Below the pieces are notes generated by a model, which made no database searches, was not told the origin of the DNA, and saw only the letters and a list, made by a program, of their open reading frames with translations. Shown here piece after piece: positions 23,995-35,445 of a DNA stretch of 64,000 nucleotides. The stretch comes from Diphasiastrum complanatum (Eukaryota; Streptophyta; Lycopodiopsida; Lycopodiales; Lycopodiaceae), in NCBI GenBank assembly GCA_029204225.1, contig CM055102.1, positions 62,628,218 to 62,692,217 of the forward strand. The letters are read 5' to 3'. A program made the translations under genes and the position numbers. Position 1 is the stretch's first letter, and the number at the start of each line of letters is the position of its first letter.

Positions 23995-25178
23995 ATACTG
24001 TTGTTGCGAGCCATGCCAAGAGGGTGACCATTATGCCCAAGGATTTCAACATTGTGTTCAGGCTTCGGGACACATATGACAAATTTGCAGAATACTTTAG
24101 ACATGCTCCTTCCTCTCCTCCAAAACAAGATTCAGGAAGGAGAAAACGAAAGCAATCTCAACCATCCCGGCTTGTTATTCGTATACAGAGCGGGAATGTT
24201 TCAAAGAAGAGGAGGTCTCTTGACCCTCCAAAAAAAACGAGGGATTTTTCCATGCCTTCTCCTCTGGATGAGATTCTTTCTTCCAGGCATTCTCCTCCCA
24301 ATTCTCCTCCTAAGTCTTATTCTTCTCCTCCCAAAACTCCATCTTTACCTTCTCCTTCTAAATCTTCATCTCCTTATAAATCTCCTCCTCCTACCCCCAT
24401 AAATATTAGTTTTCCTCCTCCTGTTCTAGAAAATGATTTAGATGATTTTGTTAATGTAAAGGTAGAATCAATTTTGAATGACAATTCTTTTTCTGGTTTA
24501 TCTGTATTACTTCTGTCACCCCTTGCACTTGCCTTTGTAAATACTCCTCAATATGTACAGTATGACCAATTGTTAAACACGTATCTTAAAGCTTTAAGTC
24601 CTCGATACAGTTTTAGGATGCCGAAGACCAATTCTGGTCTCCCCCTTTCTAGTTTAGATACAGGTGAATTAGAAAGTAGGGATAAAATGCTAGGTGACAA
24701 TGTAGGAGGTGGGACCATTCAGTACTGGAGGAAGTTTTTTCAAACCCCATTGTTTATAGATGTAGCATTGTTTCCCCTTCAATTCATGGCTATATTTGAT
24801 TTCCCTGATTTCAAAAGTATGCACGATGATATGCTCCAATACGTCGGACTGGGGACTCCAATTCTTGTGCTGTCATACATAACAAAGTAAGTGTCGTTTT
24901 TTTTTTTAATTTTATTATATTGAATTTTTCATATGAATTTTGATTTCACATTGATTCTCATAAATTTATTATTTTCTGATTGCAGTGATCATTGGAGCTT
25001 ATATGTGTTGTCCTTATACGTCAATGATGAGGGTGTGTGCAATCTAGTTTGTTTAAAGATGAACTCTATTTATTACACACACACACACACACACAATTGC
25101 CAGGAACCATATTCAGAAAATCCTGGAATTCCTTGTAGTATCAAATGCAAAAGCATATACGACGCTAAAAATTGTTGA
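23995..25178 (+). pseudogene. Chimera: histone H3 C-terminal segment + Ulp1-like region
   Basis: After a strong acceptor (TTTTTTTTAG, ending 23994) the frame reads DTVVASHAKRVTIMPKD, which is the histone H3 C-terminal segment (family text DTNLCAIHAKRVTIMPKD). It leaves H3 text after that. It continues through a Ser/Pro/Lys-rich linker of about 90 residues (SPPNSPPKS, SPYKSPPPTP) into a globular region ending at donor 24889. After an intron the next exon (24986 on) starts with DHWSLYVLSLY, like the catalytic His strand of Ulp1/SENP (C48) cysteine proteases, which remove SUMO. A (CA)n run at 25077-25096 throws the frame out. The other frame then gives sense-looking text (KILEFLV, AKAYTTLKIVDAE) up to a GTAAAA donor. 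I do not see the catalytic Asp and Cys, so activity is unlikely. Confidence 0.55.
25077..25096 (+). repeat. (CA)n microsatellite inside Ulp1-like exon
   Basis: A short CA run that reads as alternating Thr-His in the open frame. The plausible family frame resumes in another phase after it. Confidence 0.85.
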
Positions 25179-26163
25179 TGCAGAGGTAAAAATTTATCAA
25201 TATCGGTTCAACGCGCCCTTGTAGTTATTGTTTGGTTTATTTTCATAACGTGCGCTGATCCTATATTCAAACAATATTTTTTGGATATCGATGCGACGCA
25301 CGCTTGTTTCCGTTGTAGATTTAATTTTAACATCCTGTGCATTGATCCGATATCTCATAACGTTAAAATTTGGATTCTGCAGTCCTCCCAGCAGGTTGAT
25401 TCTGTCAGCTGTGGTTAATATATCGTATGCAATGCCAAACACTTTTTTAATTGGCTTGCATTACAAGATGGACTTCTAAATCTGGAAGAGGCAATCTTCA
25501 ATTAATAACTTTTAATTGTGTTTTTGTTTTTTTCATATTCAAATTCCTATTAACTGATCTTTGATTCATTATATTTGAATGTGTTTATGTTTTTTTTTAG
25601 TTTAAATGCCCAAAGGTCTCCCCAACGGAGATAATGCACATTGATTTTCCAATTATACAGTAATGGACTTGAATAACTTCCGCTAACATGAAATAAGAAG
25701 CAATTACATTCTCCTTTGCAAATATGTCAAAAATTGTCCAAAGCATACTATCAACAATCAATCACACCACCATCACCACTTGACCAAATCATCAAACTGG
25801 CTATTGACAAAATCAATCTTTGTTGTTAATTTACTCCTTTATGACAATTATTTCTTGCATCAAGCATGCACACTATGGCATTAGATTTTCTCCCTATCAC
25901 CAAGCAACAACACTATTCATGTCATGACCAATCCCATCATGCCACTGATTAACTTATTAAATTTCTATCGTGAAGATCCTCTTCTCTCTTCCTCTTCCAA
26001 AAAAGAATTATAAATCACTTTCTCCACTTGATTATAGAAAAATTCTTATCCTCTCCTCATTCATTGCCTCCACGTGTAATGAACACTCATCTTGCTTAAC
26101 AGATACTTAATCAATCAAAAGAGCGAACTTGGATCTCCCTCAACACAATTTTCTCCTCACTCA

Positions 26164-26281
<118 letters not shown>

Positions 26282-26512
26282 TGTTTTTTTCTCAAAATAA
26301 AAAATCAAAACCAAAATTCAGAATCAATTGATTCACATCAATTTTTTTTCACACAATCTCTCTTTTTCCTAGCCATTCACATTTCATACATTTTCTTACA
26401 CACACACACACACACATTATCTCTCCCTCTCTCTCTCATTCAACCTTTATCTCTTGTCTCAAAACCAAATAACAAAATCAATTCATTCACATTTCATTCA
26501 TTTTCTTATACA

Positions 26513-26669
<157 letters not shown>

Positions 26670-27456
26670 CTCAAAATAAAAAATTGAAACCAAAAATCTA
26701 AATCAACTCATTCACCTTTAATTCATTTTCTCATTCTCTCTCTCTTTCATTCTCAATTTCTCTCTCACAAATTCAATCTCTCTCTCTCTCTCTCTCTCTC
26801 TAAAACATGTAAAACCAACTAAATTAACAAATAAAAACCTCCAAAATCTAAATCTGAAGCCTCCAAAGTCCTCAAGCGCCAAAATCCTCAAACTCCAAAT
26901 GCGAAGATCCCTACAAAACTAGCACGAAATGAAGCTCGCAGGAGGGAATATGAACACAGTGTCAGAATCCGACATCCGTAGGGTCCGTCGGAATCCGACA
27001 TCTCTTTTTAGAAGCCAAAACGTCAAGTCATCGACATGGATTGCTGATCTGTATACCAGAATTTAAAATAGTTAAAATTGTGTTGCATTCCGACATCCTA
27101 CTAGGATGCCACTTCAATGAAAATTTGCCACATGGCACCCATGTTGGATGTCAAATTCCAACATCCTATTTTAAATTATATTCTCGCCAGCTATCGGAGG
27201 CTGCCGAAGTTCTTTTTTACGGGGATTCGACGGTTTCCTACATTTTATGAGATTTTCCGAAATCCATCGCAACCACATGTCGAAATGAGTGCGTCTCGTA
27301 GTAGTGCCTACCTCTAGTTACTACTAGTATGTGAGAGAGAACCATTATACACCTAGTTTTTTGGAGGTTGTGAGAGTTTCTACACTTAGAGTTTTTATGG
27401 CTTTCGTAAATACACATATACAATCACCAAGGAGATTTGTGTTGTATCTCCATTTT

Positions 27457-29290
27457 TTAGAACCCTATTGTAGATTGGTCCAAATGCGGGTCTTTCTCAT
27501 AAAGACCTCTCAGGGAGAGATAAAAGTTCATACTGATCTCAGTGAAGGAAAGTTTGTTCACTCCACCAATTTGACTAAGTGCATCAGCCATCTGATTAGA
27601 TGAGCCCTTGATATACCGCACGTCAAAGTCAAATTCTTGCATGAGTTCTGCCCATCTGGCCTTACGACCTCGCAAATCATTCTGATTACAAAAAAACTTT
27701 AAAGGTTGATGATCAATATTAACCACGAATTTATTACCGTACAGGTAATGCCTCCATGATTTCAAAGCATGGATCACATCAAAAAGCTCTTTTTCTTGAG
27801 TGGTGTACCTGACTTGTGCATCGGTTAGTATCTTACTCTCAAAGGCAACGGGCTAACCCTCCTGTAAGAGAACAGCTCCAATAGCCGTATCACTCGCGTC
27901 AGTGTTTATGACGAATGACAAATCTGGATCCCCTGTCCTGAAAACTGGAGCTGAGGCAATTAGAAGCTTGAGTTTTTAAAAACTCTCATCTAATTTCTCA
28001 TTTTTTCTAATAGGAGGACTTGGCCTACCTTTGCGACTTTTTACTCCTTTCAACATTTTGTTGAGAGGTGAAGCAATCTTCGAGTAGTCCTCTGCAAATC
28101 TACGGAAAAACACAGTGAAACCTAAGAATGACTTAAGTTCACACACCGTTTTAGGAATTGGCCATTCCACTGACATCTTCACTTTTTTTTCGTCAATCTT
28201 GATACCAAAGGAGGTAATCTTATGACCTAGGTAAAGAAGTTCCTTCTTGAAGAATTCGCAACTTTGATTCCTTAGCATAAAGCTTCTCTTGTGTAGACAG
28301 TACAAAGATGCTTAGCATGCTCTTTGAGTGTTCTGCTATAGATCAGAATATCGTCCAGAAACACTACTACGAACTTCCCCAAATATGGATGAAATAAATC
28401 GTTCATCATTTGCTGGAAAGTAGCCGGAGCATTTGTCAAACCAAAGGGTAATACAAGAAACTCGTAGTGGCCAAACCTGGTCCTAAAATTAGTTTTAGAT
28501 ACATCTTCCGGATGTATCCTAATCTGATGGTATCCCGTACGTAGATCAATTTTCATGAAGTATTTAGCTCCATTCAAAAATTGATCTATGAGATCGTCCA
28601 ACCTGGGCAATGGGTATTTATTTTTAATTGTAAATTTGTTCAGACCCTTGTAATCTACACATAGCCAGAAACTCCCATCTTTCTTACCCTTAGAAGGATA
28701 GGTGCTCCCCATGGAGATTTACTTGGTATTATGTGCCTCATCCTGAGCTACTCCTCGCTCTGCCTAGCCACTTCCTCCTCTTCCTTCTGACTAAACCGAT
28801 ATGGTTGTCTGAAGATAGGGACGGCTATCGGGCAGAAGATCTATCTTATGATCCACCGATCAAGCGGGTGGTAGTCCATAAGGTAGTTGCTTTGGAAAAA
28901 CTTCATTGAACTCTTGGTTTAAATCTTGCAAAAGCTATTGTTCCTGATGCGAGTTTTCGGTGTTAAAGCATGAAAACACATTTACATCCCCAACATCACA
29001 ATGGACACTAGATTTCAAAAGCAAGTGAAAGAGTTCACACTCAGAATCATGAAGTTTCTCAATTGATTCAGCCAAGGAAAACATCGGCGATGGAAGTACA
29101 TTGGTTTCTCCAAAAATAGAGACAATCTAATCAAACTTATCTTAAAATATCATAGAATGATTTTTAAAATCTATCTCTAAAGCCAACCAAGGTGCGGAAT
29201 TCAATTGGAACAAGAAAACTCAGACATATGAAAGATAAACAACATAAGCATTCGACATCCAAGATCAGACGCAACCAAAAAACAATCTAT
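27457..29290 (-). pseudogene. Ty3/gypsy pol fragment (RT and RNase H)
   Basis: On the - strand, from about 28930: a pre-RT segment (PKQLPYGLPPA, then SVDHKIDLLP), then RT from 28712 ([34 protein letters not shown], catalytic [10 protein letters not shown] near 28340). Then come the connection region (LGHKITSFGI, PIPKTVCELKSFLGF) and an RNase H remnant 27777-27457 (SWRHYLYG, IDHQPLKFF, ARWAELMQEFDFDVRYIKG). In-frame stops separate the blocks. Integrase is absent because the fragment is cut at the edge of repeat C. The RT catalytic DD is still present. The order and motifs are typical of Ty3/gypsy. Confidence 0.88.
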
Positions 29291-29292
29291 AT

Positions 29293-29661
29293 TGATTTTC
29301 TCTGATTTCTTCAGGGGCACTGCATGTGAATCCATGCAGTGCGTTGGCGTGAGAGAAGCACGGTTCTCTCATGAGTAGTAGTCTCGCTTCACTAGCGGAC
29401 AATTGGATCTTCTGATCCTAGACAGAATTATCTTCTCGCACACAGGCGGAGCTTTTGACATTGAAGAGACTTCTTCAATGTCTCTTCTCTCTTAGTTACA
29501 CTACGTATATCCTATTCTGATATGTGTCAAGTACTATCTAGTAATATGGTCTCTCTTGTAAACCTAAGATTAGAGTGATTAAACATCTACATATAATCAA
29601 GGAATTACAAGAGTGGCAATTAGCCACAACCTAGGACGTATCTGCTGATGTCATGCCATCA
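29293..29661 (-). repeat. LTR-like sequence (copia type)
   Basis: Read on the - strand it begins TGATGGCATGACATCAGC and ends ...AGAAATCAGAGAAAATCA, about 369 bp with TG...CA ends. Its last 165 bp recur, slightly changed, at 30081-30240 in the same orientation. It lies between gypsy pol and gag pieces, so it is a later insertion or part of a rearranged nest. Its internal region is not identified. Confidence 0.55.
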
Positions 29662-29663
29662 GG

Positions 29664-30837
29664 TTAGATCTCTGTACTTCTGGGTACTTGCATGATCTCT
29701 GGTGGTCCTCCTTGGAGCGCGAGGACAGAACGGATTTCGTTTCCACCGTTGGTTTTGCTTACCTCGTCTACCTTTCTCTCTTGCTGGACCACAAAGGAAT
29801 CTTGTTCATGGATTCTTCGTGTTTGCGAACCATTCATGTTCACGAACCGTTCGTCTTCGTCTTCGTTGACTTTAGTGTTCGCGTAACTTTTCGTGTTTCG
29901 TGTCTCCAAATGTTTGAGTTCGCGAACATCTTCGCCAGGTGAAGGGCTAAAAGCTAGCAAGGCTTTGTAATCAGAAACACTTTGTTTCTTCAGCTCCCTC
30001 TCAAAGCATGGTAGCTTAATGATCCCGAGACTGCTCTTTTGCCTCTCAAAGAGCCCTTTGTCCAGAGCTTTAGTCTATATTGATGTTCTCTGATTTTTTC
30101 AGGGGCGCTGCATGCGAATCCATAGTGTGTTGGCATGAGAGAAGCACGGTTCTCTCACGAGTAGTACTCTCGCTTCACTGGCGGACAATTGGATCTTTTG
30201 ATCCTAGAAAAAATTATCTTCTCACATGCAGGCGGAGCTTCTGTCTGTGTTCAACTTTTCATGTCTCAAGATGTTCGAGTTCACGAACATCTTCGTCAGA
30301 TGAAGGGCTGAAAGCTAGCAAGGCTTTGTAATCAGAAACACTTTGTTTCTTGAATGCCGGTAAATCCACAATCATGAAACTTGATGACGTTGCTTCTGTT
30401 TGGGGCACTGTTTAGCAGGGTGCCCGGGTTTATTGCAAAGGAAACATAGATTTTGTTTAAGCGCAGCTTCCTATTCTTTTTCTTCTTTGACTGTTGGTAC
30501 GCTTCTGCTTCCAGCTCATCAAAAAACCATTTTTTACGCTTGTTAGACTTTTCTTGCTTGAGTTTTTTGGGGCCATTTGGTCGTGCACGCTTTTCCATGA
30601 TGCAACAATTGTACTATCATAGGCTTTCGCCACATGGATAGCATCCTCTAGTGAGTTAAGGATATTTTGTTTGCATTCATTTTGATAGTCAACTGACAGT
30701 CCGACAATAAATTGCCACCGTGCTAACTTACGATCAAAAAGCGGGACCTTGGCCAAAGAGTCCAAGAACTCTTGGACATAACCATTCAGTTCTCGGCTGC
30801 CCATTTTGCAGTTGATAAACCAAATATACAGGTCAGA
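29664..30837 (-). pseudogene. gag-like fragment, rearranged (partner at 63102-63890)
   Basis: On the - strand the sequence starts at the edge of the copia-1 LTR with gag text (LNGYVQEFLDSLAKVPLF, ARWQFIVGLSVDYQNECKQN), then a Lys-rich stretch. The zinc-knuckle zone has slipped out of frame here (deletion near 30460), although the partner copy at 63530 keeps CFLCNKLGHHAKQC. A part of an LTR (30081-30240) interrupts, and the block containing SDYKALLAFSPSPGEDVREL occurs twice (near 30250-30360 and 29880-29990). The acidic tail (NEDEDERF, HEQDSFVVQQERK) ends at 29664. Confidence 0.72.
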
Positions 30838-31102
30838 TGTCAACAATCAGAAATGCAACATCAAGCATTCACCATAAACAATCACCAAGTAGGGAGACGA
30901 AAGAAGAACACAAAATATCACTCTATCACACTAACTTCATACTGAATATAAAATGTACATATAAACCCTGAACCCCGATAGAGAGAGAAAACCTACGAAT
31001 AGACTAATAGACTAGCCTACGACTAATTACAGTTGGTAACAGCTGTCAACAGTAATATACATCATAAACATTAACAATGAAGTTTATCATTGATTTCTAA
31101 CA
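30838..31102 (-). repeat. 3' LTR of copia-1
   Basis: 265 bp, starting TGTTAGAAATCAATG after GAGGGAGAG and ending GATTGTTGACA. The partner LTR at 62837-63101 has the same length and ends. Confidence 0.88.
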
Positions 31103-31104
31103 CT

Positions 31105-32453
31105 CTCCCTCAATGATAAAATTACATTCTTCTATTCCTAATAGAGTACGAAACCTCTCAGATTTATATCTACCTAATGACTTAGTAAAAATATCTGCCA
31201 TTGATCTTCAGATTTACGAAAAACAAGATCAATGGCTCCATCAAGAATTTTCTCTCAAATAAAATAATAGTGCATTTTGATGTGCTTGGTTCGAGCATGT
31301 AAAACTGGATTTTTGGCAAGGTGAATGCAGCTTTGATTGTTACAAGATATAGTAGTAGCATCCACTTGTGGCTGACCTAAATCCACAAGCAATCTTCGTA
31401 ACCATACCGCTTCTTGTGTAGCATTGCTGAGTGCTCGATATTCAGCTTCCGTTGATGATAAAGCTAATGTAGGTCGCCTTTTGCTGCTCCATGAAATTGC
31501 ATCTGTACCATAACTAAATGTATGACCACTGGTAGATCTTCTGTCATCAATATTACCTGCCCAATCAGCATTTGTATAAGCTACCAACATTGGCGCTTCA
31601 GGCTGATCATACTTCAAACCAAAATTCAATGTCCCTCGAATGTATCTGAGAATATGTTTGGTAGACTTTCAGTGTGCTTGACTAGGATCTTGCATAAATT
31701 GACTAACAACACCAACAACATAAGAAATATCAGGTCGTGTGTGTGTCAAATAAATCAAACTACCCACCAGCTGTCTATACAAATAAGCATGCACTTTCTC
31801 AAATTCATCATATGCAGTAAGCTTCATGTTGACATCCATAGGTGTACTCAAGGGCTTACAATCCTGCATATTGAACTTATAAAGCAAATCTCATGCATAT
31901 TTTCTTGTGTAAAAAAGACCATGTCTTTTTTTTGCCATACTTCAATGCCAAGACAATAGTGCATCAATCCTAGATCACTCATGTCAAAAGCATTGGAAAG
32001 ATTTGATTTGATTTCATTAATTTACCTATTATTACTTCCTATAATAATCAAACCATCCACGTACAACACAATAAACACTATATCTGAATCTTGCCTTAGA
32101 ATGTAAAGATTAGGATCAGCATCACTCTTTACCATTCCCCTTCGCTTGAAGTGCTCATCAATGCAAGAGTACCATGCTCGTGGTGTTTGCTTCAATCCAT
32201 ATATGGCTTTGTTGAGTTTACAAACCAAATGATCTCTTCCAGGCTCAACAAACCCTTGAGGTTGCTCTAAATATACCTCTTCATCCAATACTCCATTAAG
32301 AAAAGCAGATTTGACGTCCATTTGCTGGATTTTCCAACCATAGAAAGCAGAAATTGCAATGATAGAACGAATAGTTTCCATTTTGGCTACAGGTGCGAAG
32401 GTCTCCTCAAAGTCTATACCTTCCTGCTGCTCAAAACCTCTTGCAACTAATCA
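31105..32453 (-). pseudogene. copia-1 RT and RNase H
   Basis: RT blocks: QQEGIDFEETFAPVAKM (near 32400), MDVKSAFLNG, AIYGLKQTPRAW, then YVDG at 32052-32063 where functional elements have YVDD. Stops: TGA at 32451-32453 (in KYKA*LVA), TGA at 31891-31893 (in KYA*DLL) and TGA at 31669-31671 (in AH*KST). RNase H: YTNADWAGNIDDRRSTSGH, SSTEAEYRALS and HIKMHYYFI near 31260. The first two stops fit CGA to TGA and the third TGG to TGA, the pattern expected of cytosine-methylated elements. Confidence 0.88.
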
Positions 32454-33815
32454 TGCCTTGTACTTGTTGAGTTGCCCATCCACTCCATACTTCATCTTGT
32501 AGATCCACTTACATGTGATAGGCGTCTTACCATCAGGTAGCTCAACCAAGTCCCACATTTTGTTCTTCGATATAGACTCCATTTCTGTTTCCATAGCTGC
32601 ATGCCACTCCTTGTGTTCCTTTGCTTTGTTGAAAGTTTTAGGTTCTTGAGCCGTTAAGATGGATCCCATTAGGGCTAGATCCATCTCTAATCTTGCAGGA
32701 GGTTTTTGATTTCTACTTGATCTTCTAAGCTCTCCCTGCTCACTAGATTCGGGAGTATCTCCCTTCTTTGTAACATCTGTGACTGATAAGTACCATTTAG
32801 GTACTCTCTTGGGAATTTCAGCATCAGGCTTGACTTTGTCCAATGGATTTTCTATATCAAAATCCACTTCCTTCTTGACCTGTACTTTCGCTCCCTCATC
32901 AAAAGGTTCAGTGATTACCTTAGATTGTTCACCTTGGCCCATCTCGTCAAACGTAACATCTCTAGAAATTACAAGCTTCTGTGCATTTGTGTCATACATC
33001 ATGTATGCCTTGGCCTTCTCATCATATCCAAGGAAAATACACTTGATAGATTTTGCATCCAATTTCCTTCATTTCTCATCAGGAATATGAGCATAAGCAT
33101 CACAACCAGCTACTCTCAAATGAGAAATATTAGGTTTCTTTCCAGTAACAGCTTCATGAGGTGTCTTACCTTCCACGGATTTTGTAGGACACCGATTCAG
33201 GAGCGTAGCTGTGCTACAAGATTCTACCCAAAAGGTGTTTGGCAGACCCTTGCTTTCGAGCATTGCCCTGGCCATCTCAACAATAGATCTATTCTTTCGT
33301 TCTGCAATTCCATTTTGCTGTGGTTAATAAGGTGTTGTAGTCTGTCTCTTGATCCCTTGATCTTTGCAGAAATCAATAAATTTTGTCAAAAAATACTCAC
33401 CACCTCCATCGGATCTCAAAGTTTTGATGCAACATCCTGTTTGCTTTTCAACTAATGCCTTGAATTCCTTGACCTTAGCAAAAGCATCTGATTTCTTGCT
33501 TATGGAATAAATCCAAATGCATTTGCTATAATCATCAATGAAGGTGATAAAGTAATAGTAGTCACTAAGAGATCTAGTCTGCATAGGTCCACATAGATCA
33601 TTGTGGACAAGATCTAGGATGCCACTGGCTCTTCTTCCTCCACTTTTGGGAAACCTCTCTCTGTGTAGTTTTCCCAAAATGCAACCTTCACAAAATTTTC
33701 CTTCAAAAGAAATATCAGGCAATCCTATAACTAGATTACCTCTTTTGAGAGTTTTGTAAACTTTGAGCACTAATATGACCGAATCGTTGATGCCAAAGAT
33801 CACTTCGACTAACAA
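32454..33815 (-). pseudogene. copia-1 integrase and linker
   Basis: The GAG-pre-integrase zinc motif and core are visible: CILGKLHRERFPKSG, then DLVHNDLCGPMQT, FITFIDDYSKCIWIY, TLRSDGGGEYF, and after a stop at 33326, ERKNRSIVEMARAML. The usual catalytic spacing (D, D, E) appears to be kept in the core. The frame is interrupted near 33069 and 33326. The linker (33062-32700) is acidic and then Arg-rich (GELRRSSRNQKPPARLEMDLA), as in related elements. Confidence 0.87.
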
Positions 33816-34620
33816 CCGTGCTTACCATAGCTTGAGCAAAAGATCTCGCATTCAATTTGTAGAGTCGATTCCCGTTGACTCTAGCTCTTGTAGCAATCAC
33901 TTTGTAGTGATTCTTGATGTCCTTGACAAGACATTTGTCGCTATCAAACTCAACCTTGAGCTGTTGATCAGCCATCGTCCCAACAGATAGTAGATTGTTA
34001 GATAAGCAAGGTACATATTGCACATTGCTTATCCGCTTTATCTTCTCGCTGACTAACTTCACTGGTACCACTCCAACTCCTTTGATAGATAGCAATTTGC
34101 CATCGACTTGTCCAACTTCATCACCATTGTGAGTTTCCTTGAGTTCAAAAAACCACTCTTTCCTTGAAGTGATGTGCTTGGATGCACCACTATCAATGTA
34201 CCAGGTATCCTTGGTTTCATCACTTGTCATTAATGCTGTAGTGAACAATTTTGCGCTCTCACCTGTATCATCTTCATATTGATCATCATCATATTGATGT
34301 TGATCAGTATAATTGTTTTCATAATAATAATCATCAAATTGATGTTGATCAGCATAATTTTCCACTTGCCCTTTGTCTTTTCTTTGTTCCATCTCCTTCT
34401 GTTTCTTGAAGCATTCACGCTCCCAATGGCCAGGTTTGTTGCAATACCTACAATTTCTAGGCTTATTTTGCTTGGAATAGTCGTGTCCTTGACCTCGGCC
34501 TTGATTCCAATTGCCTCGATTTGGGCCATCATTGGATTGTTCTTGAAATTATTGGAATGATCCACGATTTGAGTTTCCACCTCTTGATTGGTGTCTTCCC
34601 GTCTGAATCTTGAAGAGGAT
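33816..34620 (-). pseudogene. copia-1 gag end and protease
   Basis: A zinc knuckle CRYCNKPGHWERECFKKQ (near 34450-34395) is followed by a repetitive Asp/Tyr/Gln region and the protease motif WYIDSGASKHIT (near 34200-34165), with the catalytic DSG intact. Frames change between the knuckle and the protease. Sequence upstream of about 34620 is unrelated, so most of gag is missing. Confidence 0.85.
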
Positions 34621-34664
34621 GATGATGATAATTAAATAATTTTCTGTAATAGATTTTTGATATA

Positions 34665-35445
34665 TTACAAGGATCTCTCTTTTGTTATGAATTTGAATGC
34701 CTTTCGAAATATCGTAATACTTGACGAGTTTTTAGCTTGATATCTAAATTGTGCTCTTCTATAAAACCACTGAAAAAGTTGAACTAAATATTTATTTTTT
34801 GAATTGTGTCCTCCATGATTTGTTGCTCTATGAAATTCTCCCCTTGCTTGCCAATGAGATTTCTCCATGCCTTGTGATGACCAGATACTTAAGCTCCCAT
34901 ATTCCTTTGCAAAATAAGTTGCATGATGAAGAAGGATGTGCTGCAAACAATAGTTTTGATTAGTTACATCAGTAGAAAAAGATATAAGCCTAAATGAGAA
35001 AAGTACTAGATAATGATATAGATTAGCACCATGTAATGAGTAACGTTGTCTTTTCCCCAACAATCATGTATAGATTCTACAAATGTGGCGCAATGATTTT
35101 GCAAAGTCCTCATATCTTCTGATGATAGGTTTTCTTTCCTGATAACACCTATGAGTTTGTCTAAGTTGGTCCACACTTGTCCCTTTTCCACTCGATTACT
35201 TCCTTCCAGTGTTCGTGTGGCTTGAACAATTTCTCTCCAAATTTCGTATCTAACACTTGATTCTTTGCATGTGTGATTGGATGAGAATCTTCTTGCTTTA
35301 GCACCTCCAATTGATGGCTTATTAGGAACATTTCATTTTTTCCCGGAGAGTCTGCCACTTTTTGAATGCATTTATACACAATGAAATTTACTCTAGATAC
35401 ATGGTATCCAAGAACCATCAAAGTCTTTTTCATTACAACCAGAAC
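34665..35445 (-). pseudogene. Unrecognised plant gene fragment, 3 blocks
   Basis: On the - strand, an acceptor (TGTGACAG) opens a block at 35445 (VLVVMKKTLMVLGYHVSRVN). Its frame is lost near 35190; the next frame carries VWTNLDKLIGVIRKENLSSE up to a donor after THYM (35030). The next exon starts at 34940 (HILLHHATYFAKEYGSLSIW, then SQGMEKSHWQARGEFHRATN) and stops at 34665. The splice phases agree. I recall similar 'HYMHIL...QGMEKSH' text in large uncharacterised proteins but cannot name a domain. The frameshift suggests a pseudogene. The first about 80 bases of the block are repeated at the edge of repeat A. Confidence 0.5.

Larger units (their letters stand above)
30838..34620 (-). mobile_element. 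copia-1 retrotransposon, 5'-truncated
   Basis: On the - strand: gag zinc knuckle and protease (34560-34100), integrase, RT, RNase H, purine tract GAGGGAGAG and a 265-bp 3' LTR. No 5' LTR is seen; homology to the element ends near 34620, next to an unrelated gene fragment. A second, shorter copy lies inverted at 61522-63101. Both have the same three nonsense codons and a YVDG in place of the RT YVDD, so neither is functional. Confidence 0.9.

Noticed and set aside
32779-33455. Plus-strand ORFs over copia-1
   Set aside because: Antisense shadows of the integrase and linker on the minus strand.
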